Shown here: piece by piece, positions 33,837 through 42,925 of the stretch
Position numbering within the stretch: position 1 is the stretch's first letter
Layout of the letters: every line of letters starts with the position of its first letter
NCBI RefSeq assembly: GCF_011927785.1
Contig: NZ_JAATJK010000001.1
Location: forward strand, 1,674,001-1,738,000
DNA: 64,000 nt
Origin: Micromonospora profundi
Lineage (GTDB): Bacteria > Actinomycetota > Actinomycetes > Mycobacteriales > Micromonosporaceae
Direction of reading: 5' to 3'
Notes under the pieces: generated by a model
Told to the model about the DNA's origin: nothing
What the model saw: the letters and a program-made list of their open reading frames with translations, nothing else
Databases searched by the model: none
Made by a program: the position numbers and the translations under genes

Positions 33837-35720
33837 ATGAGGAAGGCGATCGGAAGGCGCGGGTTCGCGCGTGCGGTCGCGTTGCTCGCGTTCGCGTCAC
33901 TCGGTGCCAGCGCGATCGTCTCCGCGCCGGCTGCCGCCGCCGCCACGACCGCGCTTGTGGAAGGTGCGACCGTCACTGCGGACAGCGCCTCACCGACCGG
34001 CTACACCGTCAGGTTCGTCTACCACAACCCCAACGCCACGCAGGTCCGCCTGGCCGGCGACCTGACGCTGCTCGACGTCGGCACCGGCACCACGCGGTAC
34101 CAGCCGGAAGCCTGGCAGCCGGGTCGGTACCACTCCGGAGGCACCGAGTTCCTCAGGGACATGACCAGGGATTCCACGGGACGCTGGTCGGTCTCGCTCC
34201 CGCTGCACGCCGGCAGCCTCAGCTACTGGTACCGGGTCTGGGACCCCACCCAGGATTGGGTCAACAAGCGCATCTGGGACCCGGCCTCGACGAACCCCCG
34301 GCCCCCGGGCGAATCCTCGTTCCGGGTCCGCAACAACGACGTGCTCGACGCCGTGTACGTGCCGTACGCCGACAAGCAGAACGACCCGGTGCTGAAGGAG
34401 CGCGCGGAGTACGAGCTGCCAGTGGCGGACCCGTCGCGGCGGGGCACCGTCCGGTACATCCCCTACACCACGATCCTCGGCGACAGCGGCCACTACCTCG
34501 GTGTCTACCTGCCGCCGAACTACGACCCGAACCGCGCCCAGCCGTACAAGGTCGCGTATCTCGCCCACGGCATCTTCGGCGACGAGACCGACTTCATGGT
34601 CCCCGCGAACGTCCCGAACATCCTCGACAACATGACGGCCAAGGGCGAGATCGAGCCGACGGTGGTCGTCACCATGGGCAACCACTTCACGGGTACGAGC
34701 CTCGGGTTCGCCTCGTACAACCAGACCAACGCCGCGAACAACCTGGTCCAGACGATCCTGCCGCTGATCGAGTCCACCTACAACGTCTCCACCGAGCGGG
34801 AGGGGCGTGCCTACGGCGGGTTCTCCTACGGCGGGTCGACCGGCGGCTTCGTCATCCGTAACTACCCGACCACGTTCGGCTTCTACGGGCACTTCTCCGG
34901 CAACCCGTCCCTCACCCCGCAGGACTACGACAACATCGCCGCGGCGGTCGGCGACGACGATCTCTTCGTGTTTCTCGGCAACGGCGTCTTCGAGGGCAAC
35001 CTCAACGCCCATAACGGCATCGCGAACAACTTCCGGGCCCGCGGGTACGACGCCTACACCACCCAGGTGCCCGGTGCGCACGACGGGATGACCGCCGGCC
35101 AACTGTTCACGATCTTCGCGCGGGACTTCCTGTGGTCGGGGGTCGACTCGGTGTCGGTGACCCCCGCGACCGAGACCCTGACGCGGGGCTGGAACTGGAC
35201 CCGGCAGTTCGCCGCCCAGGTCACCACCAACGACGGGGTGAGCCCGGCGGTCACGTGGTCGGTCACGGGAGCGACGTCGGCGGGTACGACCATCTCCGCG
35301 GACGGTCGGCTCTCGGTGGCGGCGAACGAGACCGCTTCGGCGCTCACCGTCGTGGCGACGTCGGTGGTCGACCCGACCAAGGCGGGCACGGCAGGGGTCA
35401 CCCTGACGCCCCCGGGCGCGGCACGGGTCGTGGTGAAGGCGAAGGCCGCGCCCGCGTCGATCGTCAGGGGTGGCACGTTCACACTGGACGTCGACCTGCG
35501 GGCGCAGACCCAGCACAAGAAGGCGCCGCAGGTGACAGGTGAGATCGCCGTGACCTTCGGTGGCAGCACGCAGGTGGTGTCGCTCACCGATGGCGCGGCC
35601 GTCGTCAACCTGCCGACCAGCGGCCTGTCGGCCGGGGGATACCCGGTCCACGTCGCCTACTCCGGCGACACGACCTACGCCTCCACCGCGGCCGTTCATC
35701 AGCAGCTGCGGGTGCGGTAG
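33837..35720 (+). CDS. Secreted esterase with Ig-like C-terminal domains
   Basis: A 627-residue exported hydrolase. A signal peptide ends after APAAAA near residue 35. Next comes an E-set (Ig-like) esterase N-terminal domain (~45-190, with SYWYRVWDPTQDW). The alpha/beta-hydrolase of the Esterase-D/feruloyl esterase type spans ~205-435: nucleophile Ser in GGFSYGGS and a His in VPGAHDGM. Two Ig-like domains follow (~440-525, BIG2-like, and ~530-625). Substrate could be a polysaccharide ester or synthetic ester. The ATG at 33837 is preferred over a GTG 12 bases earlier. Monocistronic. Confidence 0.85.
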   Translation: MRKAIGRRGFARAVALLAFASLGASAIVSAPAAAAATTALVEGATVTADSASPTGYTVRFVYHNPNATQVRLAGDLTLLDVGTGTTRYQPEAWQPGRYHSGGTEFLRDMTRDSTGRWSVSLPLHAGSLSYWYRVWDPTQDWVNKRIWDPASTNPRPPGESSFRVRNNDVLDAVYVPYADKQNDPVLKERAEYELPVADPSRRGTVRYIPYTTILGDSGHYLGVYLPPNYDPNRAQPYKVAYLAHGIFGDETDFMVPANVPNILDNMTAKGEIEPTVVVTMGNHFTGTSLGFASYNQTNAANNLVQTILPLIESTYNVSTEREGRAYGGFSYGGSTGGFVIRNYPTTFGFYGHFSGNPSLTPQDYDNIAAAVGDDDLFVFLGNGVFEGNLNAHNGIANNFRARGYDAYTTQVPGAHDGMTAGQLFTIFARDFLWSGVDSVSVTPATETLTRGWNWTRQFAAQVTTNDGVSPAVTWSVTGATSAGTTISADGRLSVAANETASALTVVATSVVDPTKAGTAGVTLTPPGAARVVVKAKAAPASIVRGGTFTLDVDLRAQTQHKKAPQVTGEIAVTFGGSTQVVSLTDGAAVVNLPTSGLSAGGYPVHVAYSGDTTYASTAAVHQQLRVR

Positions 35721-35730
35721 CCCTTCGGCA

Positions 35731-35766
35731 TGGTGGGCCGGCGATCGCACTGTCGTCGGCCCACCA
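35731..35766. terminator. Bidirectional hairpin between esterase and ROK regulator
   Basis: A 14-bp stem (35731-35744 with 35753-35766, one mismatch) lies just after the esterase stop. A second short hairpin (GCCCCGA/TCGGGGC) lies near 35790. No T-run follows, so it is of the GC-rich, tract-less kind common in actinomycetes. It probably serves both convergent genes. Confidence 0.6.
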
Positions 35767-35825
35767 TCAGCGGCGCCGTCCGGCCGGAGCCCCGAGTCGG
35801 GGCACGGCCCGGCGGCGTCTGACGA

Positions 35826-37025
35826 TCAGGCGTCCGCCGTGGCGGCCAACGCGCGCAGGTCGCAGCCGGCGAGCGCGTCCGACTGGGGTACGTGGGCGAG
35901 GTCGGCCTCGGCGAGCCCGAGCCGGCCGTACGCGTTGTGCAGCGCCGCCACCACGGCGCCCAACGCGCCGGAGAGGTCCCCGAGTTCGGCGCTCTGGACG
36001 ACCGCCGGGGCGGAGGGCACGATCTCCCTCAGCCGACTGCCCAATCGGCCGAGATCGGGTGTGAGCGCGTGGGAGATGCCGCCGCCGAGGACGATCACCT
36101 CGGGTTCGTAGGCCACCACGGCGGCGGTGAGGATGATCAGCAGTGCCTGCTCGACGTACTGCTTGACCGGCACCAGGCGGGGATCGGTGGAGTGGAAGAC
36201 GTCTGCCGCGTTGTCGAACGGTAGGCCGAGGTCGCGGGCGCGGGCGAGGATTCCGGGCCCGGTGATGATCTGTTCGAGTGCGCCGCCCAGCGGGCCGGCC
36301 GGCAGGTGCCCGAACTCGCCCACCATGCCGCTGCGGCCCCGGAACAGCCGCCGTTCGATGGCGACGCCGGCACCGAGCCCGGCCCCGATCGTGAACATCA
36401 CAGCTGTCTGCGTGTCGCGCGCCGCGCCGAAGCGCAGCTCACCCAGCAGCGCGTAGTTGGAGTCGTTGTCCACCTCGATGCCGGTGGCCAGCCGCTTCTC
36501 CAGCAGGCGGAGGAACTCCGGATCCTCGACCTGGGGAAGGTTCGGCGCGTTACGGACGGTGCGGTCGTGCTGCCGGACGGCACCGGGCAGCCCCACCGCC
36601 ACGCAGTCGAGCCGGTCGAGATGATCGCCGACGGTCTGCCGGATGAGGTCGGCCAGCCAGTGGGCCAGCCGGGGGGCGTCGTAGTCGGCCGGGGTGGGGA
36701 CCGTGCGGCCCACAAGCGGCGTGGCGGCGAGGTCGGCCACCACCAGGCGGACGTTGGAACCGCCGACGTCGACTCCGCAGACCACGCCCCGTCCGGCGGC
36801 GATCGCCACCCGTGTCGCCCGCCGGCCCCGGGTGGTGCTCGGGGTGCCGTCGGTCTCGGTCAGCAGCCCTTCGTCGAGGAGTTGTTCGACGATGCGTGAC
36901 ACCGTGGCGGGGGAGAGGTCGGTCTCCTGGCCGATGGCGGTGCGGGTCACCGGGCCGTGGGTGAGGACGTGCGTCAGCACCGTCGACCGGTTCGCGCGTC
37001 GCGGCGCCTGTGCTTCCACGTCCAC
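35826..37025 (-). CDS. ROK-family transcriptional repressor
   Basis: A 399-residue regulator with an N-terminal winged helix (~12-70, TRTAIGQETDLSPATVSRIV) and a ROK sugar-kinase-like domain (GVDVGGSNVRLVVADL, EVDNDSNYALLGE, MFTIGAGLGAGVAI). The zinc motif CxCGxxGC expected after GEFGHL is absent and replaced by a shortened PAGPLGGALEQ. The GTG start faces away from the sugar importer operon, with 377 bases between. By position it should repress that operon and release it on binding a sugar or sugar phosphate. Confidence 0.92.
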   Translation of the reverse strand: MDVEAQAPRRANRSTVLTHVLTHGPVTRTAIGQETDLSPATVSRIVEQLLDEGLLTETDGTPSTTRGRRATRVAIAAGRGVVCGVDVGGSNVRLVVADLAATPLVGRTVPTPADYDAPRLAHWLADLIRQTVGDHLDRLDCVAVGLPGAVRQHDRTVRNAPNLPQVEDPEFLRLLEKRLATGIEVDNDSNYALLGELRFGAARDTQTAVMFTIGAGLGAGVAIERRLFRGRSGMVGEFGHLPAGPLGGALEQIITGPGILARARDLGLPFDNAADVFHSTDPRLVPVKQYVEQALLIILTAAVVAYEPEVIVLGGGISHALTPDLGRLGSRLREIVPSAPAVVQSAELGDLSGALGAVVAALHNAYGRLGLAEADLAHVPQSDALAGCDLRALAATADA

Positions 37026-37402
37026 CTCCCCTATTTCTTTCCGACCGAATGTTAAGGCTGCGCCCTGGCCGCCGCAACACCCGAGCGCGTGTCGGTTCGC
37101 CCGGCTCCAGGGATACCGCCGGTAGCCCGCGCTGTCGGCTGCATTTCCGTCGTAGCCGGACAGATACCCATCTTTGCGGTCGAACCGCGTGGCCGAAATC
37201 TCCGAGCGGGCCTCTTGACGGGTGTGAGCAGGGACGTTAATACTTTCACCCTGAACGGAAATAGAGGCCGCCGCCCCGCCGGTACGGACCGGAGCCGGGG
37301 TGACGGCACGGGTCCCTTGTCACGTGCCGTGCTGGTCACGTCGGAACCCCGTCTCAGTCCGGAGCCACCGGCTCCGGGCCCGTTGCTGTGGAGGGAAGAG
37401 CT
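37026..37402. other. Divergent promoter region, ROK regulator / importer operon
   Basis: No gene is seen in these 377 bases. Near both ends lie AT-rich patches sharing a TTAACRT half-site (around 37050 and, reversed, around 37235), possible ROK binding sites. A hairpin (37359-37377, 8-bp stem) lies just before the ribosome site of the binding-protein gene. Confidence 0.45.
37215..37244 (+). promoter_or_regulatory. Likely promoter of the sugar importer operon
   Basis: TTGACG (37215-37220) is followed after 17-18 bases by TAATACT (37238-37244). The position upstream of the binding-protein gene and the local AT-richness support it. Transcription would start near 37251, giving a leader of about 150 bases. 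Confidence 0.55.
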
Positions 37403-38521
37403 ATGAATCTCACCCGTAGGCGTGGGGCAGTTCTGGGCGCGATCTGCGCCCTGGCGCTCATGGTCAGCGCCTGCTCGAACGAGACGTCCGGTGATGACGG
37501 CGGCGCGTCGAGCGGCCCCCGGACCGAACCGAGCCTGTCGTTCGTCGGCCCCGGCGGGGAGACGCCGACCGCCGCCGACCAGCTCTCGCTGACCCCCGAG
37601 GAGCAGCAGAAGGTCAAGGACGGCAACTTCTCGGCCGCCTTCGTCTGGCACGAGGGTTCCGCGCTGACCAAGGCTGTGGAGTCCGGCGTCCGCAAGGAGT
37701 TCGACCAGCTCGGCATCAAGGTGCTGGCCAGCACCAGCGCCGAGTTCGACGCCGCCCGGCAGGCCAACAACCTGCAGACCGTCCTGGCGCTCAAGCCCGA
37801 CCTGATCGTCACCATCGCTGTCGACCCCACCGCTGCCGCGGCGGCGTTCAAGCCCGCTGTCGACGCCGGCGTCAAGCTCGTCGTGATGACCACCCCGCCG
37901 AAGGGCTACAAGGCCGGGGAGCAGATCGTCGGCATCGTCACCGCCGACCTGACCGCGTTCGGTAAGGCCAACGCGGAAATGCTCGGCAAGGCGCTCGGCG
38001 GCAAGGGCAAGGTCGGCTACATCTACCACGACGCCGACTTCTGGTTCACCAACCAGCGGGACAAGGCGTTCAAGGACTGGCTGAACTTCCTCTACCCCGA
38101 CATCAAGATCGTCGAGGAGGCCGGGTTCTCCGACCCGGCGCGGACCGAGGACATCGCGACCGCGATGCTGACCCGCCACTCCGACCTGAACGGCGTCTAC
38201 GTCGCCTGGGCGACCGCCGCCGAGGGCGTGCTCGCCGCGACCCGGCAGCAGGGTCGCACCGACGTCAAGATCGTCACGAACGACCTGGAGGCGAACCTCG
38301 CCGCCGACATGGTCAAGGGCGGCAACATCGTCGGCGTCGTCGCCAACGGCTCCACCCGCCTCGGCCAGAACCTGGGCATCGTCGGCGCCTACGGGCTGCT
38401 CGGCAAGAAGGCTCCCGAGTTGGTCGTCGGATCGCCGATGGCCGCCACCAAGGAGAACATCGCCGAGGCCTGGCGCGACGACTACGGCCAGGAGCCGCCG
38501 GCCGAGGTGCGCGCCAACTAA
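37403..38521 (+). CDS. Sugar-type (RbsB/LsrB-like) substrate-binding lipoprotein
   Basis: A 372-residue periplasmic-binding-protein type 1 lipoprotein for a ribose-class importer. The signal peptide ends at lipobox VSAC (~residue 26). The body has the sugar-binding fold pattern (FVWHEGSALTKAVESGVRKE, QANNLQTVLALKPDLIVTIA, GVYVAWATAAEGVLAATRQQ). A GAGGGAAGAG site precedes the ATG. A strong hairpin follows the gene and separates it from the rest of the operon, a common way to make binding protein in excess. The ligand is not readable. Confidence 0.9.
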   Translation: MNLTRRRGAVLGAICALALMVSACSNETSGDDGGASSGPRTEPSLSFVGPGGETPTAADQLSLTPEEQQKVKDGNFSAAFVWHEGSALTKAVESGVRKEFDQLGIKVLASTSAEFDAARQANNLQTVLALKPDLIVTIAVDPTAAAAAFKPAVDAGVKLVVMTTPPKGYKAGEQIVGIVTADLTAFGKANAEMLGKALGGKGKVGYIYHDADFWFTNQRDKAFKDWLNFLYPDIKIVEEAGFSDPARTEDIATAMLTRHSDLNGVYVAWATAAEGVLAATRQQGRTDVKIVTNDLEANLAADMVKGGNIVGVVANGSTRLGQNLGIVGAYGLLGKKAPELVVGSPMAATKENIAEAWRDDYGQEPPAEVRAN

Positions 38522-38534
38522 CTGCAGGTGACGC

Positions 38535-38572
38535 GAGGCCCGGGGTCTCTCCCCGACGGGACCCCGGGCCTC
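38535..38572 (+). terminator. Intra-operon hairpin after the binding-protein gene
   Basis: A perfect 13-bp stem (GAGGCCCGGGGTC, 38535-38547, with 38560-38572) with a 12-base loop and no T-run. It lies between the binding-protein stop and the phosphotriesterase-family start. It probably works as a partial terminator or 3'-end stabiliser. Confidence 0.6.
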
Positions 38573-38638
38573 ACTCCGGCCACGCGACACGGCCGGGTCC
38601 GCGAGCCCTCTGCGAAGCGCGATGGAAGGAAAAGCCAG

Positions 38639-39631
38639 ATGGGGTACGTCCAGACAGTCCTCGGGCCAGTGGCCCCCGAGTCGCTCGGCCGGGTGCTGAG
38701 CCACGAGCACCTCGGCGCGCTGGTGCCCGGGCCGTGGCTGTCCGGCGGCGCCGGCGACGACCGCGCGGACCTCGCCGTCGACGCCGTCCGTGGCCTGCCG
38801 GAACTGGGCTTCGGCACGATCGTGGACCTGTCCCCGTACGAGGTGGTGGGCCACGACGTCACACTGCTGCGCGAGGTGGCCGAACGCACCGGCCTGCACG
38901 TCGTCGCCGGATCGGCGATCTACCTGGAGCCGTACTCGCCGGGCTGGGCGCTGAACGCCAGCGTGGACGAGATGCGGGAGCGGTTCGTCGCCGACGCCAC
39001 GATCGGGGTGGGCGACACCGGAGTCAAGGTCGGCATCTTCGGCGAGCAGGCCACCGGGCTCAACGAGATCACCCCGCACGAGGAGAAGTGCCTACGTGCC
39101 GCCGCCCGCGCCCACGTGGCCACCGGGCTGTCGGTGAACACCCACACGACGCACGGCACGATGGCGCTGGAGCAGGTCGAGATTCTGCGCGAGGAGAAAG
39201 CCGACCTCTCCCGCATCGTCATCGGCCACCTGGACATCAACCCCGACCCGGACTACCTGCGGGCGGTGCTCGCGACCGGCGTCAACATCGCCTTCGACAC
39301 CCTCGGCAAGCAGTTCTGGGACTTCGTGCTCGCCCCGCTGCCGGACAACCCGCCCGAGGGCGAGTTCGGCAAGCGGGCGTACCACAGGCCCGACCGCGCC
39401 CGCCTGGACATGCTCGCGGGGCTGGTCCGCGACGGGTACGCCGACCGGATCCTGCTCTCGATGGACCTGACCGGCGCGGAGGCGTACCTGAATCCGGGCA
39501 CGCACGGCCGCCTCGGCTACTCGTACCTCGGTCAGGAGATCGTGCCGGGTCTCGCCCGGCTCGGTGTGCCGCCGGAGGCGCTCGACGCGATGCTGGTGGC
39601 CAACCCGGCCCGACTCCTGACGGTCGGCTGA
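38639..39631 (+). CDS. Phosphotriesterase-family metal hydrolase
   Basis: A 330-residue TIM-barrel amidohydrolase of the phosphotriesterase family. The binuclear metal site is complete: HxH (His22, His24), the carboxylated Lys130 (TGVKVGIFG), His169 (NTHTTHG), His197 (VIGHLD) and Asp276 (LSMDLTGA). A GGAAGGA site precedes the ATG. Relatives hydrolyse phosphotriesters, lactones or sugar-lactone phosphates. Here it sits in an operon with a sugar importer, a ROK kinase and a YhfX-like enzyme, so a sugar lactone or phosphorylated sugar is likely. It shares one base with the kinase gene. Confidence 0.92.
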   Translation: MGYVQTVLGPVAPESLGRVLSHEHLGALVPGPWLSGGAGDDRADLAVDAVRGLPELGFGTIVDLSPYEVVGHDVTLLREVAERTGLHVVAGSAIYLEPYSPGWALNASVDEMRERFVADATIGVGDTGVKVGIFGEQATGLNEITPHEEKCLRAAARAHVATGLSVNTHTTHGTMALEQVEILREEKADLSRIVIGHLDINPDPDYLRAVLATGVNIAFDTLGKQFWDFVLAPLPDNPPEGEFGKRAYHRPDRARLDMLAGLVRDGYADRILLSMDLTGAEAYLNPGTHGRLGYSYLGQEIVPGLARLGVPPEALDAMLVANPARLLTVG

Positions 39632-40677
39632 TGGCCGGCCACCCGAACCCGCGGTCCGACTCGACCGGGTACGTCGCCGGTGTGGACCTCGGCGGCACCA
39701 AGCTCCGGGCCGCGATCGCGGATCTCACCGGTCACATCGTGGCCGAGGACGTGCTGGCCACCGACCCGCGCGGAGGGCTGGCCGTCGCCGCGCAGATCGA
39801 CGCGCTGCTGCGCGACCTCGCCGTCCGGGGTGGCGTTCCGTGGTCCGACGTCCGGGTCAGCGCTATCGGCCTGCCCGGTGCCCCGGACCCGGCCACCGGC
39901 ACCGTCGACCTCTCCCCGAACGTCTCCGAACTCGGGTCCTTCGACATCCGGGCCGAGCTGACAAGCCGGCTGGGTCACAGGGTCGTGCTGGACAACGACG
40001 TCAACATGGCAGCCGCCGGAGAGCGGTGGCTGGGCAGCGGACGTACCCATCGGCATTTCGTCTTCGTGGCAGTCGGCACCGGGATCGGCATGGGCATCGT
40101 GCTCAACGGCGAACTGGTCCACGGCGCCCGGGGCGCGGCGGGGGAGATCTCCTACCTGCCACTGGGTACCGACCCGTTCGACCCCGCGAACCAGGTCCAC
40201 GGCGCGTTGGAGCAGGCGGTGGCCGGCGCGGCCCTGGCCGCCCGCTACCGGGCGGTGAGCGGCGAGCAGGCAAGCGTGCCCGATGTCTTCGACAGGGCCG
40301 CGGCCGGCGACGAGGTCGCCCGGACGGCCATCGACGAGGAGGCCCGCTTCATCGCGTTGGCAATCGTCGCGGTCACCGCCGTCCTCGACCCGGAGGCGGT
40401 CGTCCTCGGCGGCGGGATCGGATCCCGGGTCGAGCTTGTCGATCCGGTCCGGCGCTGGGTCGCCGCGTTGAGCGCGGACGCCCCGGAGATCAAGACCAGT
40501 CTGCTCGGCGACCGCGCCGGCCTGCTCGGCGCCATCGCTGTCGCCCGTACCGAGGCCGGCGTCCACAGCGGTCCGCCGACCCACCACGACCTGCCCGCCC
40601 ACCTCGGTTCGGCGGCGCGGCCCGTTGCGACCCAGCCCGGCTGGACCGCCTCTTTGGAAACAGCGGAGGGACGATAG
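39631..40677 (+). CDS. ROK-family sugar kinase
   Basis: A 348-residue ROK kinase without a DNA-binding domain. The ATP motif is GVDLGGTKLRAAIADLTG, the sugar/catalytic segment is VVLDNDVNMAAAGE, and VAVGTGIGMGIVL and the EAVVLGGGIGS motif follow. As in the ROK regulator of this locus, the zinc motif CxCGxxGC is absent (GEISYLPLGTDPFDP instead). It would phosphorylate the imported sugar. The ~40 C-terminal residues are Pro/His-rich and extra. The permease ATG follows its TAG without a gap. Confidence 0.9.
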   Translation: MAGHPNPRSDSTGYVAGVDLGGTKLRAAIADLTGHIVAEDVLATDPRGGLAVAAQIDALLRDLAVRGGVPWSDVRVSAIGLPGAPDPATGTVDLSPNVSELGSFDIRAELTSRLGHRVVLDNDVNMAAAGERWLGSGRTHRHFVFVAVGTGIGMGIVLNGELVHGARGAAGEISYLPLGTDPFDPANQVHGALEQAVAGAALAARYRAVSGEQASVPDVFDRAAAGDEVARTAIDEEARFIALAIVAVTAVLDPEAVVLGGGIGSRVELVDPVRRWVAALSADAPEIKTSLLGDRAGLLGAIAVARTEAGVHSGPPTHHDLPAHLGSAARPVATQPGWTASLETAEGR

Positions 40678-41658
40678 ATGACCCAGACCGATGCTGCGGT
40701 GAAGGCCAGAAGCGGGCCGGCCTGGAGCAGGTTCAACTGGCGCGACTACGTGGTCTACATCGGCTTCGCCGTCGTGTTCCTGTTCTTTGCCATCACGCAG
40801 GGCAGCAATGGCTTCCTCACCACAAGCAACCTCACGAACATCATCATCCAGACCGCGCCGATCACGGTCATGGCGGTCGGCCTGGTCTTCGTGCTGGCAG
40901 CCGGTGAGATCGACCTGTCCATCGGCTCGGTCGTCGCGCTCTCCGCGCTGGTCGGCGCGGTGACGTTGCGGGAGACCGACAGCATGCTGCTCGGCGCGGC
41001 GGCCGGGTTGCTCGCCGGCGCGGCGGTCGGCCTTGTCAACGGGGTCTTCGTCACCCTCGTGCGCCTGCCGTCCTTCCTTGTCACCCTCGCCACGATGGGT
41101 GCGGTGGCCGGTCTGGCCCGCGAGGTCACCGGCCTCCAGTCGGTGCCGGTCGGCAACGAAGCCTTCCTTGCGATCTTCGGCCAGGGCGAGATCTTCGGCA
41201 TCCCCGGCCTGGTGCTCTGGTCGGTGGCGGCAGCGGTCGTCGGCTACCTCGTGCTGCGCCAGACCCGGTACGGCGCGCACACCCTCGCGATCGGCGACAA
41301 CGTGGGCGCGGCCCGGGTCAGCGGCATCAACGTGGTCCGCGTCAAGATCATGGTGATGATGGGCAGCGCCATGTGCGCCGCAATGGCCGGTCTGCTCTAC
41401 GCCGGCCGCTTGCAGGGCGCCCGGTACACCCTCGGCGAGGCCGACCTGATGACCGTGATCGCCGCGGTGATCGTCGGCGGGACCAGCCTGTTCGGCGGCA
41501 AGGGCTCCATCGTCGGAGCGCTGCTGGGCAGCCTGCTCATGGGCATGCTCAACAACGGCCTGATCCTGGCCGGGCTGTCCGTGTCCCAGCAGATGATGGC
41601 GCGCGGCGCGATCATCCTCGTTGCCGTCTCCGTCTCGCTGCGCGAGCGGCGCAGCTGA
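40678..41658 (+). CDS. Ribose-type ABC transporter permease
   Basis: A 326-residue membrane permease of the BPD_transp_2 (RbsC) family with about 8-10 hydrophobic segments. Family signatures are VFVLAAGEIDLSIGSVVALS near the middle and GGTSLFGGKGSIVGALLGSL near the end. It forms the channel of the sugar importer with the lipoprotein upstream and the ATPase downstream. Only one permease gene is present, so a homodimer is expected. Confidence 0.94.
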   Translation: MTQTDAAVKARSGPAWSRFNWRDYVVYIGFAVVFLFFAITQGSNGFLTTSNLTNIIIQTAPITVMAVGLVFVLAAGEIDLSIGSVVALSALVGAVTLRETDSMLLGAAAGLLAGAAVGLVNGVFVTLVRLPSFLVTLATMGAVAGLAREVTGLQSVPVGNEAFLAIFGQGEIFGIPGLVLWSVAAAVVGYLVLRQTRYGAHTLAIGDNVGAARVSGINVVRVKIMVMMGSAMCAAMAGLLYAGRLQGARYTLGEADLMTVIAAVIVGGTSLFGGKGSIVGALLGSLLMGMLNNGLILAGLSVSQQMMARGAIILVAVSVSLRERRS

Positions 41659-41677
41659 CCCGGAAGGAAGCTGACGC

Positions 41678-42925
41678 ATGTTTCTGGATCTGCTGCGACG
41701 CCGCAACCCGGGCCTCCTGGCCGCTGCCGCGGACCTGCACGGCACTGGTGAGCTGCCAACCAACTGCTACGCGCTGGACCTGGACACCGTGGCGACGAAC
41801 GCTGCCGCCATCCGGCGTGAGGCCGACCGCCACGGGCTCTCCGCGTACGCGATGACCAAGCAGGTCGGGCGCAACCCCGACTTCTGCCGGACGATCCGCG
41901 ACGCCGGCATCACCGAGGCCGTCGGCGTGGACCTGCAGTGCGCCCTGGCCGACCGGCGCGGCGGGCTCGGCATCGGTCACCTTGGTCACCTGGTGCAGAT
42001 TCCCCGGCACGAGGCAGCCACCGCGGCCGCGCTCGCCCCGCGATTCTGGACGGTCTTCAACGACACAAAGGCCGGTGAGGCGGCGGCCGCCAGCGCCGCC
42101 GCCGGCCGGGAGCAGGCGCTGCTCGCCCGGATCAGCGCCCCCGGCGACCGCTTCTATCGCGGTCACGAGGGCGGCTACCCGGCCGACGAGATCGTCGCGG
42201 TCGCCGACCGGCTCGACGCCCTTCCCGGGGCACGGTTCGCCGGTGTCACGAGCTTCCCAACCCAACTGTTCGATCCGGCCGCCGGCCGCGTGGTGCCGAC
42301 TGCGAACCTCGACACCCTGCGGACCGCCGCCGCCGCGTTGCGCGCCGCCGGGCGGTCCCACGTCGAGATCAACGCCCCGGGTACGACGTCCGCCGCAATC
42401 CTGGGCATGCTCGCCGAGGCTGGTGCCACGCAGGTCGAGCCCGGTCACGGGCTGACCGGCACGACGCCCTGGCACGCTGTCACCGACCTGGTCGAGGAGC
42501 CCGCCGTGCTCTACGTCAGCGAGGTGTCCCACCTGTGGGACGGTCGGGCGTACGTCTTCGGTGGCGGGCTCTACGTCGACCCCGTACTGGGTCTGGGCGG
42601 CACCCGCGCCCTGATCGTGCCCCGGGGCGGTGGTCTCGACGACGCGCACCTGGTCGACGTGGAGATGCCCGCGCCGGAGGCGATCGACTACTACGCGATG
42701 GCCGACGTCAGCGCGGTGCCGTCCGTCGCGCCCGGTGACACCGTCCTGTTCGGATTCCGCCCGCAGGTCTTCGTCACCCGGGCACTGACCGCAGGCGTGA
42801 CCGGCGTGCGTTCCGGCGTTCCGGCTGTCACCGGCGTCTACGCCGCCGACGGGTCTACGCCGATCCGGCTCGACGACACCGACCCGCGCACCCACGCGAC
42901 CGGCAGCACAGGGAGGGCATCATGA
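41678..42925 (+). CDS. YhfX-like alanine-racemase-fold PLP enzyme
   Basis: A 415-residue PLP enzyme of the alanine racemase N-terminal superfamily, YhfX type. The probable PLP lysine is in YAMTKQVGRNPDF (about residue 67). INAPGTTSAAILGMLAEAGA and VEPGHGLTGTTPWHA are characteristic phosphate- and substrate-side blocks. In E. coli, yhfX lies in the yhf operon next to php, a phosphotriesterase homologue. The same pair is seen here with a sugar importer. The reaction is unknown. Its stop overlaps the ATPase start by 4 bp. Confidence 0.85.
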   Translation: MFLDLLRRRNPGLLAAAADLHGTGELPTNCYALDLDTVATNAAAIRREADRHGLSAYAMTKQVGRNPDFCRTIRDAGITEAVGVDLQCALADRRGGLGIGHLGHLVQIPRHEAATAAALAPRFWTVFNDTKAGEAAAASAAAGREQALLARISAPGDRFYRGHEGGYPADEIVAVADRLDALPGARFAGVTSFPTQLFDPAAGRVVPTANLDTLRTAAAALRAAGRSHVEINAPGTTSAAILGMLAEAGATQVEPGHGLTGTTPWHAVTDLVEEPAVLYVSEVSHLWDGRAYVFGGGLYVDPVLGLGGTRALIVPRGGGLDDAHLVDVEMPAPEAIDYYAMADVSAVPSVAPGDTVLFGFRPQVFVTRALTAGVTGVRSGVPAVTGVYAADGSTPIRLDDTDPRTHATGSTGRAS

